From assembly GCA_015063895.1 (NCBI GenBank), contig SVTG01000005.1, forward strand, positions 71,974 to 112,386: 40,413 bases of DNA, given 5' to 3'. A program made the position numbers and the translations under genes. This DNA is from Oscillospiraceae bacterium. Lineage in GTDB: Bacteria > Bacillota > Clostridia > Oscillospirales > CAG-272. Shown one piece after another: positions 18,591 through 26,712 of the stretch (positions are counted from its first letter, which is position 1; every line of letters starts with the position of its first letter). Under the pieces are notes generated by a model. It was not told the DNA's origin, ran no database searches, and saw nothing but the letters and a program-made list of their open reading frames with translations.

Positions 18591-18703
18591 TATGCTCCGC
18601 GAAGGAGCGACCAAACGGCACGTAAAGTGGAAAAAAGCGACTAAAGGTACTGTTTGACAAATTGAAATGGATCTGACTGCCCTGCTCAGTGGAGCTTAGT
18701 TCT

Positions 18704-19510
18704 TCATTTTGTGCCGCTATGGATATTCTTGGATAACAAATCCTTTAAAGGCTTAAACTCAAAGGAATCGTCAATTTGTTCTTGTAAATATTCTCCGTTT
18801 TCCCAATACGATCTTAAACCGTACGCTTGTATATTGTGATAAGATGCATCACTTGTTATGAATCTGTATTGATCATCAACAATTTCCAGTGCGGCGCAAT
18901 TAGAGACGAGTAACCCGATTTGTTGGCTGGTTTTTAATAAATCCTTGGCATTTTCCAATCTGCCCGGTTTATCGCAATGAGGAACGAACAATCCATCAAC
19001 AAAACCTAAGCATTCCATACCGATCAACGGTTGGTCGTCACCGTATTTGATCTTCAGCGAATCAGATGAGCATTCTTTAAACCAGCAGTTTGCACCCGCA
19101 GAAACTCCACACATTACTTTGCCATCTTCCCACGCTTGTCTTAATATTTTATCAAAGCCGGTGTCTTTCCAAAGCCCTATCATATCGAGCGTATTTCCAC
19201 CGCCCTCATAAATGATATCAGCCCACTTGATTATTTCTTTGACATATTCCGTATCCGTTAATTTATCGCTCTTTAGGTCTTTGCAAGGACAACCGTATAT
19301 TTTGTTGTATATATCGACCATTACTTGAAAATATCCTTCTTGTCTTTCAAGCGGTTGCGAATGCGCGATCAGCAAAAAATTAGGGTGTTCTTTGCCTGTA
19401 AGTCTAATAATTTCTTTATCTTGATTTGCCAGTTCATAAGGGTATCTCGTTCCGTCAGGGCCTGATCTTCCATTTTCTCCGCCACCAATGGCCACTATCT
19501 TTTTGCTCAT
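18704..19510 (-). CDS. Peptidase S51 family (peptidase E / cyanophycinase-like)
   Basis: 268-residue serine hydrolase of the S51 family (alpha-aspartyl dipeptidase-like). The N-terminal KKIVAIGGGENGR fits the family start; YEGGGNTLDMI (about residues 97-107) matches the conserved GGGN loop; the nucleophile elbow is GVSAGANCWF (Ser about 136); and DGLFVPHCDKPGR supplies the histidine region. Family members release N-terminal Asp residues or hydrolyse cyanophycin. Length is somewhat above PepE (229) and in the range of the clostridial YgaJ-like branch. The gene is clearly AT-richer than its neighbours (one sampled 60-nt stretch is about 35% GC against about 60% in the kinase gene), suggesting acquisition by transfer. 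GGAGGG precedes ATG at 19510. Confidence 0.87.
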   Translation of the reverse strand: MSKKIVAIGGGENGRSGPDGTRYPYELANQDKEIIRLTGKEHPNFLLIAHSQPLERQEGYFQVMVDIYNKIYGCPCKDLKSDKLTDTEYVKEIIKWADIIYEGGGNTLDMIGLWKDTGFDKILRQAWEDGKVMCGVSAGANCWFKECSSDSLKIKYGDDQPLIGMECLGFVDGLFVPHCDKPGRLENAKDLLKTSQQIGLLVSNCAALEIVDDQYRFITSDASYHNIQAYGLRSYWENGEYLQEQIDDSFEFKPLKDLLSKNIHSGTK

Positions 19511-19613
19511 ATGAAACCCTCCGACAAATTCAACTTTTCTTCATGATACTGTACTGAACAAACGTAAAAATTGCCACCTGTCAGCTGTTAGACAAATTCT
19601 GTTTATCACTCAA

Positions 19614-19642
19614 ATTATATCACACCCTCAGAGATAAATCAA
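19614..19642 (-). promoter_or_regulatory. Promoter of the S51 peptidase gene
   Basis: Minus-strand TTGATT (19637-19642), 17-nt spacer, TATAAT (19614-19619). The leader would be about 95 nt. The -35 box touches the hairpin array that starts at 19641. Confidence 0.75.
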
Positions 19643-19720
19643 GGCGTAAGCCTTGTATATCATCATAGCAAAAGGAATGCAACCTGCGGCTTTGTTATAC
19701 GCCTGCGGCGATGATATACA
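19641..19720. repeat. Short hairpin array, GATGATATAC spacer
   Basis: Small hairpins AAGGCgtaaGCCTT (19641-19654) and GCCtgcGGC (19701-19709) adjoin a 10-nt spacer, present as GTATATCATC (19655-19664) and inverted as GATGATATAC (19710-19719), with a degenerate TTTGTTATAC at 19691-19700. No open frame is supported. Same architecture as the arrays at 22331-22416 and 27891-28053. Confidence 0.65.
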
Positions 19721-19770
19721 TGACAAGCATAATAATATGCCTTTGCTTTCGCAATGAATAAACAAACAAC

Positions 19771-19834
19771 AAGCACTGCACGCATGCTCCCCCCTCCGTT
19801 ACGGGGTACGCACATACGTACAGTGCTTTTTTAT
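19771..19834. terminator. Hairpin between S51 gene and TIM-MBL fusion gene, probable terminator
   Basis: AAGCACTG (19771-19778) pairs with CAGTGCTT (19821-19828), and pairing continues inward with ACG/CGT and ATG/CAT separated by single mismatches. T-rich on both outer sides (minus strand GTTGTTTGTTT, plus strand TTTTTT). It lies about 40 nt past the stop of the minus-strand fusion gene. Confidence 0.6.
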
Positions 19835-19871
19835 ATGGCATCCTCACACCCTTGGATTAAGGCGCAACGAC

Positions 19872-21485
19872 CTACCGCGAAAGATCAAAGATCTCACCAA
19901 AGCGCGGCACGCGCACAACGGTTTCGGGAGAGCGCTCCCTGATGGCATTTTTCACAACGCAAGCGTGATGCATGGTCCATCTCTTAGTCGCCTCACGATT
20001 GACGTTGAGGTGCGTTAAAAAAATGCTTTTGCGCGACATATGCAGCATAAATTCAGCAAACTCACGGCTTTTCGGAACGTATTTTTCGGGGTCCAGCGCA
20101 TGATCTGTCAGCCATACGTGTGCAAAGCAATGATCGGCATTGAATGCCTCGCTATCCTTGATCACGTAATCGCGCACATCACCCGGAAAGGCGAGCGTGG
20201 GCGCATTGTCGGCCGTGATCAGATAACCAACGGCTTCAGCGCCGCTTTTCGTGCCGGTACGGTAATGTCTGCCCTCCAAGACCTGAATGTTCAGCGGCCC
20301 CGACGTGATCCTGTCTCCCGGATGTACCGATACGATCTTTTCACGTCTGACACCAAAGGATACTACGCTATCCACCATGAAATCCGGCACGATCCAAGAA
20401 ATATTCGTTTGCGAAAGTGCGCGGATGGTTCTTTCCTCTGCATGATCACCGTGGGCGTGTGTCAGCACCATACAATCAATATCGCCAAGATACTCCTTCA
20501 CGCGTGACGGCGTTTCCGCAAGCTGATACAGCGATAAAAAGGAAACGTCCATGGCCCATTTATAGCCATTTGTGGAAAAGAGATATGACGACGTAGAGAT
20601 CATTGTACCGTAGCAGCCCTGCTTTTTATCAAACACCTCAAGAGAACGGCGGAACCAGCCGTCGTAGTTAGCTCTCAGCTCATCATGGTACAAAGCGTGG
20701 GCGGGATAATTTTGGCGCAGCGTATCCGCAGACATGAGATATCCCTGCGTTTCGTCGCAAAGATGCTTAAAGCGCGATGGCGTAAGCTCAATATTATAAA
20801 CACCGAAATACCTGAATCCCAGCGCATCAATATATGCAGAGATCGGCTCACGCCATTCGTCTAACGGAAAATGCGTTCTGCCCTCCGTATAGGCGTGTAT
20901 ATGCGTATGGATCACTCTTGACAAAAATTCCTTCGGCGGAAGCATGTTGGGGGTATCTGTAAAATTGGCCGCATACCATGCAAGATGCCCCATATCAAAG
21001 CAAATGCCCACGTTTTTACGGTTGGCACGCGTAACGGCATCCAAAACGAGCGCCACGCTGTCGCCATTCGTATGGTCGGGCATCAGGCGATTATTTTCAA
21101 GCGCAATGCGAGCGCGCAAACGGTGCTTTTCTATATGATCGGCCAGCCGATTCAGCATCATAACGTTATCGTCTGCAATGGGATGCACTGTGATCACCAG
21201 ATTTCTTTGGCGCAGATCAGGAAGCGTTAAAGAAAGCACGTCAAACACGTCATGCACTGCCGCATTGAGAGAGCGAACCGAGGCGTGCACCGTAATTTGA
21301 AAGCCAAAATCCCACAAAAGGTCGGCAACGCGACGCATATCTGTCGGTGACGTGCCCGCAGGGATTGAGCGCAGCTCGATGCTGCGCACGCCGTGTGACC
21401 AAAGCTTTGGCAAAAGCGTTTCCGGCTTCAGCATGGCGTCATCGGTAGCCAAAAGATTTCTAAAAGAAAGGGACATTCCTATCAT
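19872..21485 (-). CDS. Fusion: xylose isomerase-like TIM barrel plus metallo-beta-lactamase fold
   Basis: 537-residue two-domain protein of unknown function. Residues 1-270 look like an AP-endonuclease-2/sugar isomerase TIM barrel: metal-site candidates are Glu38 (SIELRS), His67 (TVHAS), His101 (VHP), Glu130 (ALENN), Asp164 and His167 (FDMGH), His194/His196 (THIHAY) and Glu233 (NIELTP). Residues about 290-535 form a metallo-beta-lactamase domain with LTHAHGDHAEE (341-351), FPGDV (433-437) and THLN (491-494). Both metal sites look complete, so both domains are probably active. ATG at 21485 has GAGGA 9 nt upstream. A PHP-domain gene lies 33 nt upstream on the same strand and probably shares the transcript. 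The domain assignment is solid; the reaction is unknown. Confidence 0.8.
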   Translation of the reverse strand: MIGMSLSFRNLLATDDAMLKPETLLPKLWSHGVRSIELRSIPAGTSPTDMRRVADLLWDFGFQITVHASVRSLNAAVHDVFDVLSLTLPDLRQRNLVITVHPIADDNVMMLNRLADHIEKHRLRARIALENNRLMPDHTNGDSVALVLDAVTRANRKNVGICFDMGHLAWYAANFTDTPNMLPPKEFLSRVIHTHIHAYTEGRTHFPLDEWREPISAYIDALGFRYFGVYNIELTPSRFKHLCDETQGYLMSADTLRQNYPAHALYHDELRANYDGWFRRSLEVFDKKQGCYGTMISTSSYLFSTNGYKWAMDVSFLSLYQLAETPSRVKEYLGDIDCMVLTHAHGDHAEERTIRALSQTNISWIVPDFMVDSVVSFGVRREKIVSVHPGDRITSGPLNIQVLEGRHYRTGTKSGAEAVGYLITADNAPTLAFPGDVRDYVIKDSEAFNADHCFAHVWLTDHALDPEKYVPKSREFAEFMLHMSRKSIFLTHLNVNREATKRWTMHHACVVKNAIRERSPETVVRVPRFGEIFDLSR

Positions 21486-21518
21486 GTTCGTTTTTCCTCA
21501 TTCTTGTATCAAATAAAT

Positions 21519-22214
21519 TTAGTCAAGCGCCGTAAAAGCAGGATAAAACGGTATCATTTCACCGCTTTTTATCTTTGAAATAAACTCACGCTCATCCGAT
21601 ATCGGTGTTTGGGATTGCATACCGGCAAGCGCTGCTTGCTTTGCCCCAAAATGATTGTCAGAGCCCGCGAACGGAATCAGGCCGTAACGCTTTGCGTAAT
21701 GCAGTGCCATCGCATTTTCAAATTCAGGGCGGCTGGCATTACAGATTTCAACACCGTGCACGTGGCGCGGAAAAAGCCGAATATGATCAATATAGCTTGC
21801 CTCCCTGAACGGATGCGCCTGAACGATAAATGCACCGTGCTCTGCCATTAAGCTCAGCACTTGTGATTTTTTCATGCCTTCGATCTCAGGGTGCTCTAAA
21901 AACCAAGCCTTATCAAGGCCGTAAACAAGAAAATCCGTCCCCTTATAGCTGCACTCCACACCAAGGAAAACGGAAATGCCAATCTCTCTTCCCAGCCGAA
22001 CAGCCTCTTCATAATCCGAAAAATAAAATTCTATCTTTTCCTCATAAGCGGCAGTCTTATCGTAGTTGATATTACCGTCAATAAAGTGATTGGTAATAAA
22101 CACACCCGCATACTCCAGCTGCTTATAAAACTCAAGCATTTCCTTAACGCCTACCTTGGCACATTTGCTGACAGGATACGTGTGCAAGTGCGTTTCATAT
22201 AAATAAGGCTTCAT
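21519..22214 (-). CDS. PHP-domain metal-dependent phosphoesterase
   Basis: 231-residue PHP protein. Metal-binding motifs can be read in order: ETHLHTY (His9, His11), TNHF, GVECSY, VQAHPFRE and GSDNHFGA near the C-terminus. This set matches stand-alone PHP phosphoesterases (TrpH/YciV-like) rather than PolC. Substrates of relatives include nucleoside 3',5'-bisphosphates and short oligonucleotides. ATG at 22214 (MKPYLYETHLH) was chosen because the conserved first motif starts 8 residues in and a GGGGGGGA site precedes it; longer in-frame extension runs through the hairpin array and tRNA and is not coding. It is followed after 33 nt by the TIM-MBL fusion gene. Confidence 0.85.
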   Translation of the reverse strand: MKPYLYETHLHTYPVSKCAKVGVKEMLEFYKQLEYAGVFITNHFIDGNINYDKTAAYEEKIEFYFSDYEEAVRLGREIGISVFLGVECSYKGTDFLVYGLDKAWFLEHPEIEGMKKSQVLSLMAEHGAFIVQAHPFREASYIDHIRLFPRHVHGVEICNASRPEFENAMALHYAKRYGLIPFAGSDNHFGAKQAALAGMQSQTPISDEREFISKIKSGEMIPFYPAFTALD

Positions 22215-22330
22215 ACGATCCCCCCCATCAACGCCCAGTATAACATAGAAGCAACGCTTTAGCAACCGCACGCCATAAAAAAATCGTATAATGCTAAAAA
22301 AAGCAAAAAAAATGCTACACCGCAGAAATG

Positions 22331-22416
22331 CACCTTCGGTGATGCCATACGCGGGCGAGCCGCAATTCCATACAATTTGCTGCGCGAATTGATGCCATAC
22401 CAAGCCTGCGGCTTGG
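22331..22416. repeat. Short hairpin array, ATGCCATAC spacer
   Basis: Four hairpins in 86 nt: CACCttcGGTG (22331-22341), GCGGgcgagCCGC (22351-22363), AATTTGCtgcGCGAATT (22374-22390) and CCAAGCCtgcGGCTTGG (22400-22416). Between them lie spacers ATGCCATAC (22342-22350), ATTCCATAC (22365-22373) and ATGCCATAC (22392-22400). Stems differ in sequence while spacers are conserved. Confidence 0.75.
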
Positions 22417-22423
22417 ATAAAAA

Positions 22424-22451
22424 TAATAAAAGCCGAACCCTTGGTTCGGCT
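22424..22451 (-). terminator. Terminator of tRNA-Ala
   Basis: AGCCGAACC (22431-22439) pairs with GGTTCGGCT (22443-22451); the minus-strand product runs into TTTTATTATTTTT. It starts 12 nt past the tRNA CCA end. Confidence 0.85.
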
Positions 22452-22462
22452 TTCATTGTTTT

Positions 22463-22538
22463 TGGTGGAGCATAGGGGATTCGAACCCCTGACCCCAACA
22501 CTGCCAGTGTTGTGCGCTCCCAACTGCGCTAATGCCCC
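22463..22538 (-). tRNA. tRNA-Ala (anticodon GGC)
   Basis: 76-nt tRNA on the minus strand with encoded CCA. Acceptor GGGGCAT pairs with ATGCTCC and contains the G3:U70 pair that marks alanine tRNAs. The D-arm is GCGC-AGTTGGGA-GCGC; the anticodon stem CAACA/TGTTG encloses loop CTGGCAG, so the anticodon is GGC (codons GCC/GCU). The T-arm contains GGTTCGAATCC. It has its own promoter and terminator, so it is a single-tRNA unit. Confidence 0.97.
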
Positions 22539-22552
22539 GTTTCAACGTTGCT

Positions 22553-22581
22553 ATTATAGCAGAGTGTGGGGTGTTTGTCAA
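22553..22581 (-). promoter_or_regulatory. Promoter of tRNA-Ala
   Basis: Consensus hexamers on the minus strand: TTGACA (22576-22581), 17-nt spacer, TATAAT (22553-22558), 15 nt from the tRNA 5' end. Confidence 0.9.
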
Positions 22582-22651
22582 GTGTTTTTTTTGCTTTCTT
22601 ATAAAAAATTCCACCAAAGGATGTAGGCTATTTCTTTTTATCCGGGAAACC

Positions 22652-22680
22652 TTGCAAGCAAGGTACAAATATGCTATACT
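22652..22680 (+). promoter_or_regulatory. Promoter of the SGNH lipoprotein gene
   Basis: TTGCAA (22652-22657), 17-nt spacer, TATACT (22675-22680); ATG follows 32 nt downstream. Confidence 0.7.
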
Positions 22681-22711
22681 GTGTATGATCACTCAAAAGG
22701 AGCACTTCTAT

Positions 22712-23965
22712 ATGAAAACACGATCAAAATCAGCGCTTAACGTATGCAAGGCCAGCGGCAAGCATCTCCTTCTTTTTATTTTGCTGCTTTGTCTTACATT
22801 TGGCCTGCCTATGGGTCTGATGGCGTGCACGAGCGTAAAATCAACCCCACCCGATGAGCTTGACACCTTTCGTCCCGGCACGGCAGGTGCATACACCTAT
22901 TTTGCCGCACAAAAAAGCAATACCGCGCTGCGTATTCGTTGGCCAAACGATTGGAAGCTGCTTGAAAACGAGGGCGGCTACGAGATCAGCGACGGTGAGG
23001 TAAGTGTAGGCACGGTGACGCTTGGTGCCATCGCGGAAAACGCCGACGGCATGAACGAGGTGGAAAGCACCACCTACAAAGAAACTAACCTGACGGTTCA
23101 CACGGGTATTTACAAGCGTGATGGTCAAAAGGTAGCTGTTTACCGCGTGACCTACACCTACACCGACGATGCAAAAGCCGATCGCACCATATCCCTTGAA
23201 ATAGACGACGCACAAATGGACGCCACCGCCTACAAATGGCTATTAAAACCCGAGGTAATGCCAATCAAGGATCATCACACACCGCCGCACATTTCACTGA
23301 GTGAGGGCAACGGAAAAGCAAGTGTGCTGATCCTTGGCAATAGCTTTGTATATGACGGCTATTCCGGCATTGGACCTACGCTGCGCGACCTGATGGCGGC
23401 AGGCAACAGAGCCTGCAGCGTTACCGTAAAGGGCAACGGCTATGCCTCGGTTTCAGCTTACGCTACCGAAACCGGCAGTAATTATAAATCGTATATTGAC
23501 AATATCAAGGCGGGTCAATACGGCGTAGTATTGATGTGCGGTCTTTACAGCGATGCGGACGTAACTGCCCTTGACACCATTTTGGCAGCCTGCCGCACGG
23601 GTAACGCACAGCTGGTGCTGTTCCCTGCTCACAACGAAAGCGCCGCACGTATTGAAGCTGCCAAGGCGGCATACCCACAGCTCCCCGTACTCAATTGGAA
23701 GGGACAGATCGACGCGCTGATCGACGCCGGACTTGCCAAAGAGGATTTTTGCGTAGACGACCAACACAGCCATAGCAATGCCCTTGCCGGTTACGTCGGT
23801 GCGGCACTGGTCTATGAGGCGCTGTTTGACGAAGCAGCCCCCACGCTGCCGACCAACGCTGCCGTTATCGCGCAGGCAGCCGTAAACGCCAAGCTGAATA
23901 CTGTCAGCGTATCTCCCACGGTGCTGATTCCCGATAAAGATATCCATTATCTTTTTAAAAATTAA
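22712..23965 (+). CDS. Lipoprotein with C-terminal SGNH hydrolase-like domain
   Basis: 417-residue predicted lipoprotein. The signal peptide (residues 1-36) ends in lipobox LMAC. Residues about 50-190 form a beta-rich domain similar to domains that sense or bind at the cell surface. From about residue 205 an SGNH-like hydrolase fold appears: VLILGNSFVYDGY (Ser of GNS as nucleophile, replacing the usual GDS), VKGNGYAS, VLMCGLYSD and VDDQHSHSNALAGYVGA, where the Asp and His of the DxxH catalytic pair can be seen. Substrate unknown; acyl or acetyl esters on surface polysaccharide are plausible by family. ATG at 22712 has AAAGGAG upstream and starts the signal peptide. The next lipoprotein gene begins 10 nt after the stop. 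Confidence 0.72.
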   Translation: MKTRSKSALNVCKASGKHLLLFILLLCLTFGLPMGLMACTSVKSTPPDELDTFRPGTAGAYTYFAAQKSNTALRIRWPNDWKLLENEGGYEISDGEVSVGTVTLGAIAENADGMNEVESTTYKETNLTVHTGIYKRDGQKVAVYRVTYTYTDDAKADRTISLEIDDAQMDATAYKWLLKPEVMPIKDHHTPPHISLSEGNGKASVLILGNSFVYDGYSGIGPTLRDLMAAGNRACSVTVKGNGYASVSAYATETGSNYKSYIDNIKAGQYGVVLMCGLYSDADVTALDTILAACRTGNAQLVLFPAHNESAARIEAAKAAYPQLPVLNWKGQIDALIDAGLAKEDFCVDDQHSHSNALAGYVGAALVYEALFDEAAPTLPTNAAVIAQAAVNAKLNTVSVSPTVLIPDKDIHYLFKN

Positions 23966-23975
23966 AGGAGGGGCT

Positions 23976-24539
23976 ATGAAAAGAATTCTTTTAGCTTTAT
24001 TGGCGCTGCTGCTTTGCTTTTGCACAAGCCTTTGCCTGTTTTCCTGTCAAAAAAAGCTGACCGAGGAGGAATGGCGCGCAGCGTTTGCGTTTGAAAACGT
24101 ACGCGTTGACTGCGTCACCGAGCCTTGGCAGCAAGAACCCTCCTTCAAAACCCCTCTTTACAACGGCTCGCATTTTCTGTTCGACGGCGAGAAGGCGGCC
24201 GTAGCGAACGTATCTGAGCAGCTGATCGGTGAGAGTGAGCCAACCTTTTATGAAAAGCTTTTCCTGGAACGCCGTGAGATACTGAGATTGTTTGATTTTT
24301 CTGACTGCTTTGATGAGTTTACACGACAAAAGGATGGCACGTATTTTTGTGAAAAATCTTCACGCAAAGACGTCGTTTGGCAGAATGACTGTATCAAAAA
24401 CGTATCCGTAACGATTACCGACGGACTTGTCAGCAAGATCAGCTATACCTATTACATCACAGAGATCTCAGCACCAACCATTTATACCTTTACCTTTTCC
24501 GAATACGGGCAGGTCGTGCTACAAGCACCTGCTGAATGA
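23976..24539 (+). CDS. Small predicted lipoprotein, unknown function
   Basis: 187-residue protein with a signal peptide (MKRILLALLALLLCFCTSL) and lipobox LFSC (Cys about residue 25). The mature part is polar with alternating strands and ends in beta-rich TYYITEISAPTIYTFTFSEYG. Not recognised as a named family. AAAGGAGG precedes ATG. It lies 10 nt after the SGNH lipoprotein gene, so the two are probably one transcript and may act together at the cell surface. The signal peptide is similar in style to the one at 32760 (LLCLFSC). Confidence 0.7.
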   Translation: MKRILLALLALLLCFCTSLCLFSCQKKLTEEEWRAAFAFENVRVDCVTEPWQQEPSFKTPLYNGSHFLFDGEKAAVANVSEQLIGESEPTFYEKLFLERREILRLFDFSDCFDEFTRQKDGTYFCEKSSRKDVVWQNDCIKNVSVTITDGLVSKISYTYYITEISAPTIYTFTFSEYGQVVLQAPAE

Positions 24540-24545
24540 TGAAAT

Positions 24546-24582
24546 AAAACCGCGCGACGCCAAACGGCATCGCGCGGTTTTA
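24546..24582. terminator. Bidirectional terminator
   Basis: Stem AAAACCGCGCGAcGCC (24546-24561) pairs with 24566-24581 around AAAC, with A and T tracts on the outer sides. Serves the lipoprotein pair and the convergent xpt gene. Confidence 0.9.
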
Positions 24583-24583
24583 C

Positions 24584-25159
24584 TTAATCTTCAAATATAA
24601 TGCCCTCTTCGGGGCTCATTTCAAGGATCTTGGCAAGCGATTCAAGACGCACACCGCGTGCGCGTACCTCATCACCGCCGCCGCAAAACACCTTCTCTAC
24701 CATCACGCCGCAGCCGACAAGCACAGCGCCCGAGGCATTCACAAGATCGATCAGGGCAAACAGCGTGCTTCCCTGCGCCAGGAAATCATCGATCACCAAA
24801 ACGCGGTCCGCCGGCGACAAATATTCGCGTGGCACCACAAGATCGGCGCTAAGAGTGCTATTAGGGGTCTCCAGCTTTGCGGCGAGTAAATGCTCACCCG
24901 CGCTTCCCTGTCGAGCCCTGGTTGCGTATACCATCGGCACACCCAGCTTAGCGGCGGTCAGAGTTGCCACGGCAATCCCCGCAACCTCTACGGTGACGAC
25001 CTTGGTCACACCCTTACTGACGTACCGTGCGGCAAACTCATCTGCCAGCTTATCCAGCAACACCACGTCGCTTTGCTGCTTTAAAAAATGGTCTACCTGC
25101 AGCACGCCGCTTTCCTTGACCAGACCTGCTTCCAGCAATTTTTGCTTTAATATCTCCAT
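24584..25159 (-). CDS. xpt: Xanthine phosphoribosyltransferase
   Basis: 191-residue purine salvage enzyme that makes XMP from xanthine and PRPP. It aligns by eye along its length with B. subtilis Xpt: MEILKQKLLEAG at the start, TVEVAGIAVATLTAAKLGVPMVYA in the middle, and the PRPP-binding motif VLVIDDFLAQGST at about residues 120-132. Length (191 vs 194) fits. ATG at 25159 follows AGGAGA. It lies downstream of guaB on the same strand, separated by a hairpin. XMP made here or by GuaB feeds GMP synthesis. There is no guanine riboswitch space directly upstream: the gap to guaB is only 50 nt. Confidence 0.94.
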   Translation of the reverse strand: MEILKQKLLEAGLVKESGVLQVDHFLKQQSDVVLLDKLADEFAARYVSKGVTKVVTVEVAGIAVATLTAAKLGVPMVYATRARQGSAGEHLLAAKLETPNSTLSADLVVPREYLSPADRVLVIDDFLAQGSTLFALIDLVNASGAVLVGCGVMVEKVFCGGGDEVRARGVRLESLAKILEMSPEEGIIFED

Positions 25160-25177
25160 AAGATCTCCTGAAAAGGA

Positions 25178-25200
25178 AAACCGAGTAAAAAACTCGGTTT
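25178..25200 (-). terminator. Hairpin between guaB and xpt (weak terminator or attenuator)
   Basis: Perfect 9-bp stem AAACCGAGT / ACTCGGTTT with a loop of A on plus (T on minus). The minus-strand tail is TCCTTTTC, only partly T-rich, and it abuts the xpt ribosome site. It could reduce rather than stop readthrough into xpt. Confidence 0.6.
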
Positions 25201-25209
25201 CCCTTGAAA

Positions 25210-26712
25210 TTATACTTGTTTATTGGCCGTTTTCAGCAGCACGTCGTGTGCGCCGCCCTCTACGATGCTGACGCCCGAAACCAGCGTGAGCTTTGCCTTT
25301 TGCTGCAATTCGGGAATAGAAAGTGCACCGCAGTTGCACATTGTGGAGCGCACCTTGGCAAGGCTGACACCCACGTTATCGGAAAGCTTACCTGCATAAG
25401 GCACGTAGGAGTCAACACCCTCCTCAAACGAAAGCTTTTTGCTGCCGCCGAGATCGTAGCGCTGCCAGTTACGGGCGCGGTTGCTGCCCTCGCCCCAATA
25501 TTCCTTCATCAGGGTGCCGTTGACGTTGACCTTAGCCGTCGGGCTTTCATCAAAGCGTGCAAAGTAGCGCCCCAGCATGATAAAATCAGCACCCATGGCA
25601 AGTGCCAGAGTCATATGATGATCATGTACGATACCGCCGTCAGAGCAAACAGGCACGTAAATACCCGTTTCGGCAAAGTATTCATCGCGTGCACGGCAAA
25701 CGTCGATCAAGGCCGTTGCCTGACCGCGACCAATGCCCTTGGTCTCACGCGTAATACAGATAGAGCCGCCGCCGATACCGACCTTAATGAAGTCAGCGCC
25801 GCAATCGGCAAGGAAACGGAAGCCCTCACCGTCAACCACGTTGCCTGCGCCCACCTTCACGCTGTCACCGTACTTCTCGCGGATCCAGGCAATGGTGCGC
25901 TTCTGCCACTCGGAGTATCCCTCGGAGGAGTCAATGCAGACCACGTCAACGCCAGCCTCCACGAGTGCGGGCACACGCTCGGCATAGTCACGGGTGTTGA
26001 TGCCTGCACCGACGATATAGCGCTTCTGGCTATCAAGGAGCTCCATGGGGTTCTTCTTATGCTGATCATAATCCTTACGGAATACGAAATAGCAAAGCTT
26101 GCCCTCCTTGTTAACGATCGGCAAGGAATTCAATTTGTTATCCCAGATGATATCGTTTGCCTCCTTCAGGGTCGTGCCCTCGGGGGCTGTGATCAGCTTT
26201 TCAAGGGGCGTCATGAAGGTGGAGATCTTGTCAGAGGGATCCATACGGCTGACGCGATAATCGCGACCCGTTACAATGCCAAGAAGGCGACCGTTGGGGG
26301 TGCCGTCCTCTGTGATGGCCACGGTGGAGTGACCGTTTTCCTCCTTCAGTGCCAGCACGTCAGCCAAGGTCTGATCGGGGCGCAGGTTCGAATCGCTGCG
26401 CACAAATCCTGCCTTAAAGCCCTTTACCTTGGCAACCATAGCGGCCTCGTCCTCAATAGACTGCGAGCCGTAAATAAAGGATACGCCGCCTTCCTGCGCC
26501 AACGCCACGGCCAGGCGGTCACCCGATACGGACTGCATGATGGCGGAAACGAGCGGAATATTCATAGAAATGGCAGGCTCTTCACCGCGCTTATAACGAA
26601 CGAGGGGGGTCTTCAAGGATACGTTGGCGGGAATACAATCTGCCGACGAATAACCGGGAACGAGCAAGTATTCGTTAAAGGTATGAGAGCATTCGGGATA
26701 GTAGTATGCCAT
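25210..26712 (-). CDS. guaB: Inosine-5'-monophosphate dehydrogenase
   Basis: 500-residue IMPDH, the NAD-dependent step from IMP to XMP in guanine nucleotide synthesis. The catalytic loop [12 protein letters not shown] (residues 312-323) holds the active-site Cys319; the usual bacterial form is GIGPGSICTTR, so this variant with Gly and Ile is nearer the branch that includes eukaryotic GSGSICITQE forms. A CBS-domain pair lies about residues 105-225, including TGRDYRV and the second [11 protein letters not shown]. The phosphate and monovalent cation loops [21 protein letters not shown] and [12 protein letters not shown] are present. The flap segment [13 protein letters not shown] carries the Arg. 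The leader from promoter to ATG is only about 45 nt. Next gene is xpt. Confidence 0.95.
   Translation of the reverse strand: MAYYYPECSHTFNEYLLVPGYSSADCIPANVSLKTPLVRYKRGEEPAISMNIPLVSAIMQSVSGDRLAVALAQEGGVSFIYGSQSIEDEAAMVAKVKGFKAGFVRSDSNLRPDQTLADVLALKEENGHSTVAITEDGTPNGRLLGIVTGRDYRVSRMDPSDKISTFMTPLEKLITAPEGTTLKEANDIIWDNKLNSLPIVNKEGKLCYFVFRKDYDQHKKNPMELLDSQKRYIVGAGINTRDYAERVPALVEAGVDVVCIDSSEGYSEWQKRTIAWIREKYGDSVKVGAGNVVDGEGFRFLADCGADFIKVGIGGGSICITRETKGIGRGQATALIDVCRARDEYFAETGIYVPVCSDGGIVHDHHMTLALAMGADFIMLGRYFARFDESPTAKVNVNGTLMKEYWGEGSNRARNWQRYDLGGSKKLSFEEGVDSYVPYAGKLSDNVGVSLAKVRSTMCNCGALSIPELQQKAKLTLVSGVSIVEGGAHDVLLKTANKQV

Noticed and set aside
18591..18703. Possible remnant of a mobile element between the YwaF-like and S51 genes
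   Set aside because: A small GCTCC/GGAGC hairpin and a stretch unlike its neighbours are seen, but no repeat, frame or known end supports a mobile element.
22215..22523. N-terminal extension of the PHP gene through the array and tRNA
   Set aside because: It would translate the hairpin array and tRNA-Ala antisense; the ribosome site and conserved PHP start support ATG at 22214.
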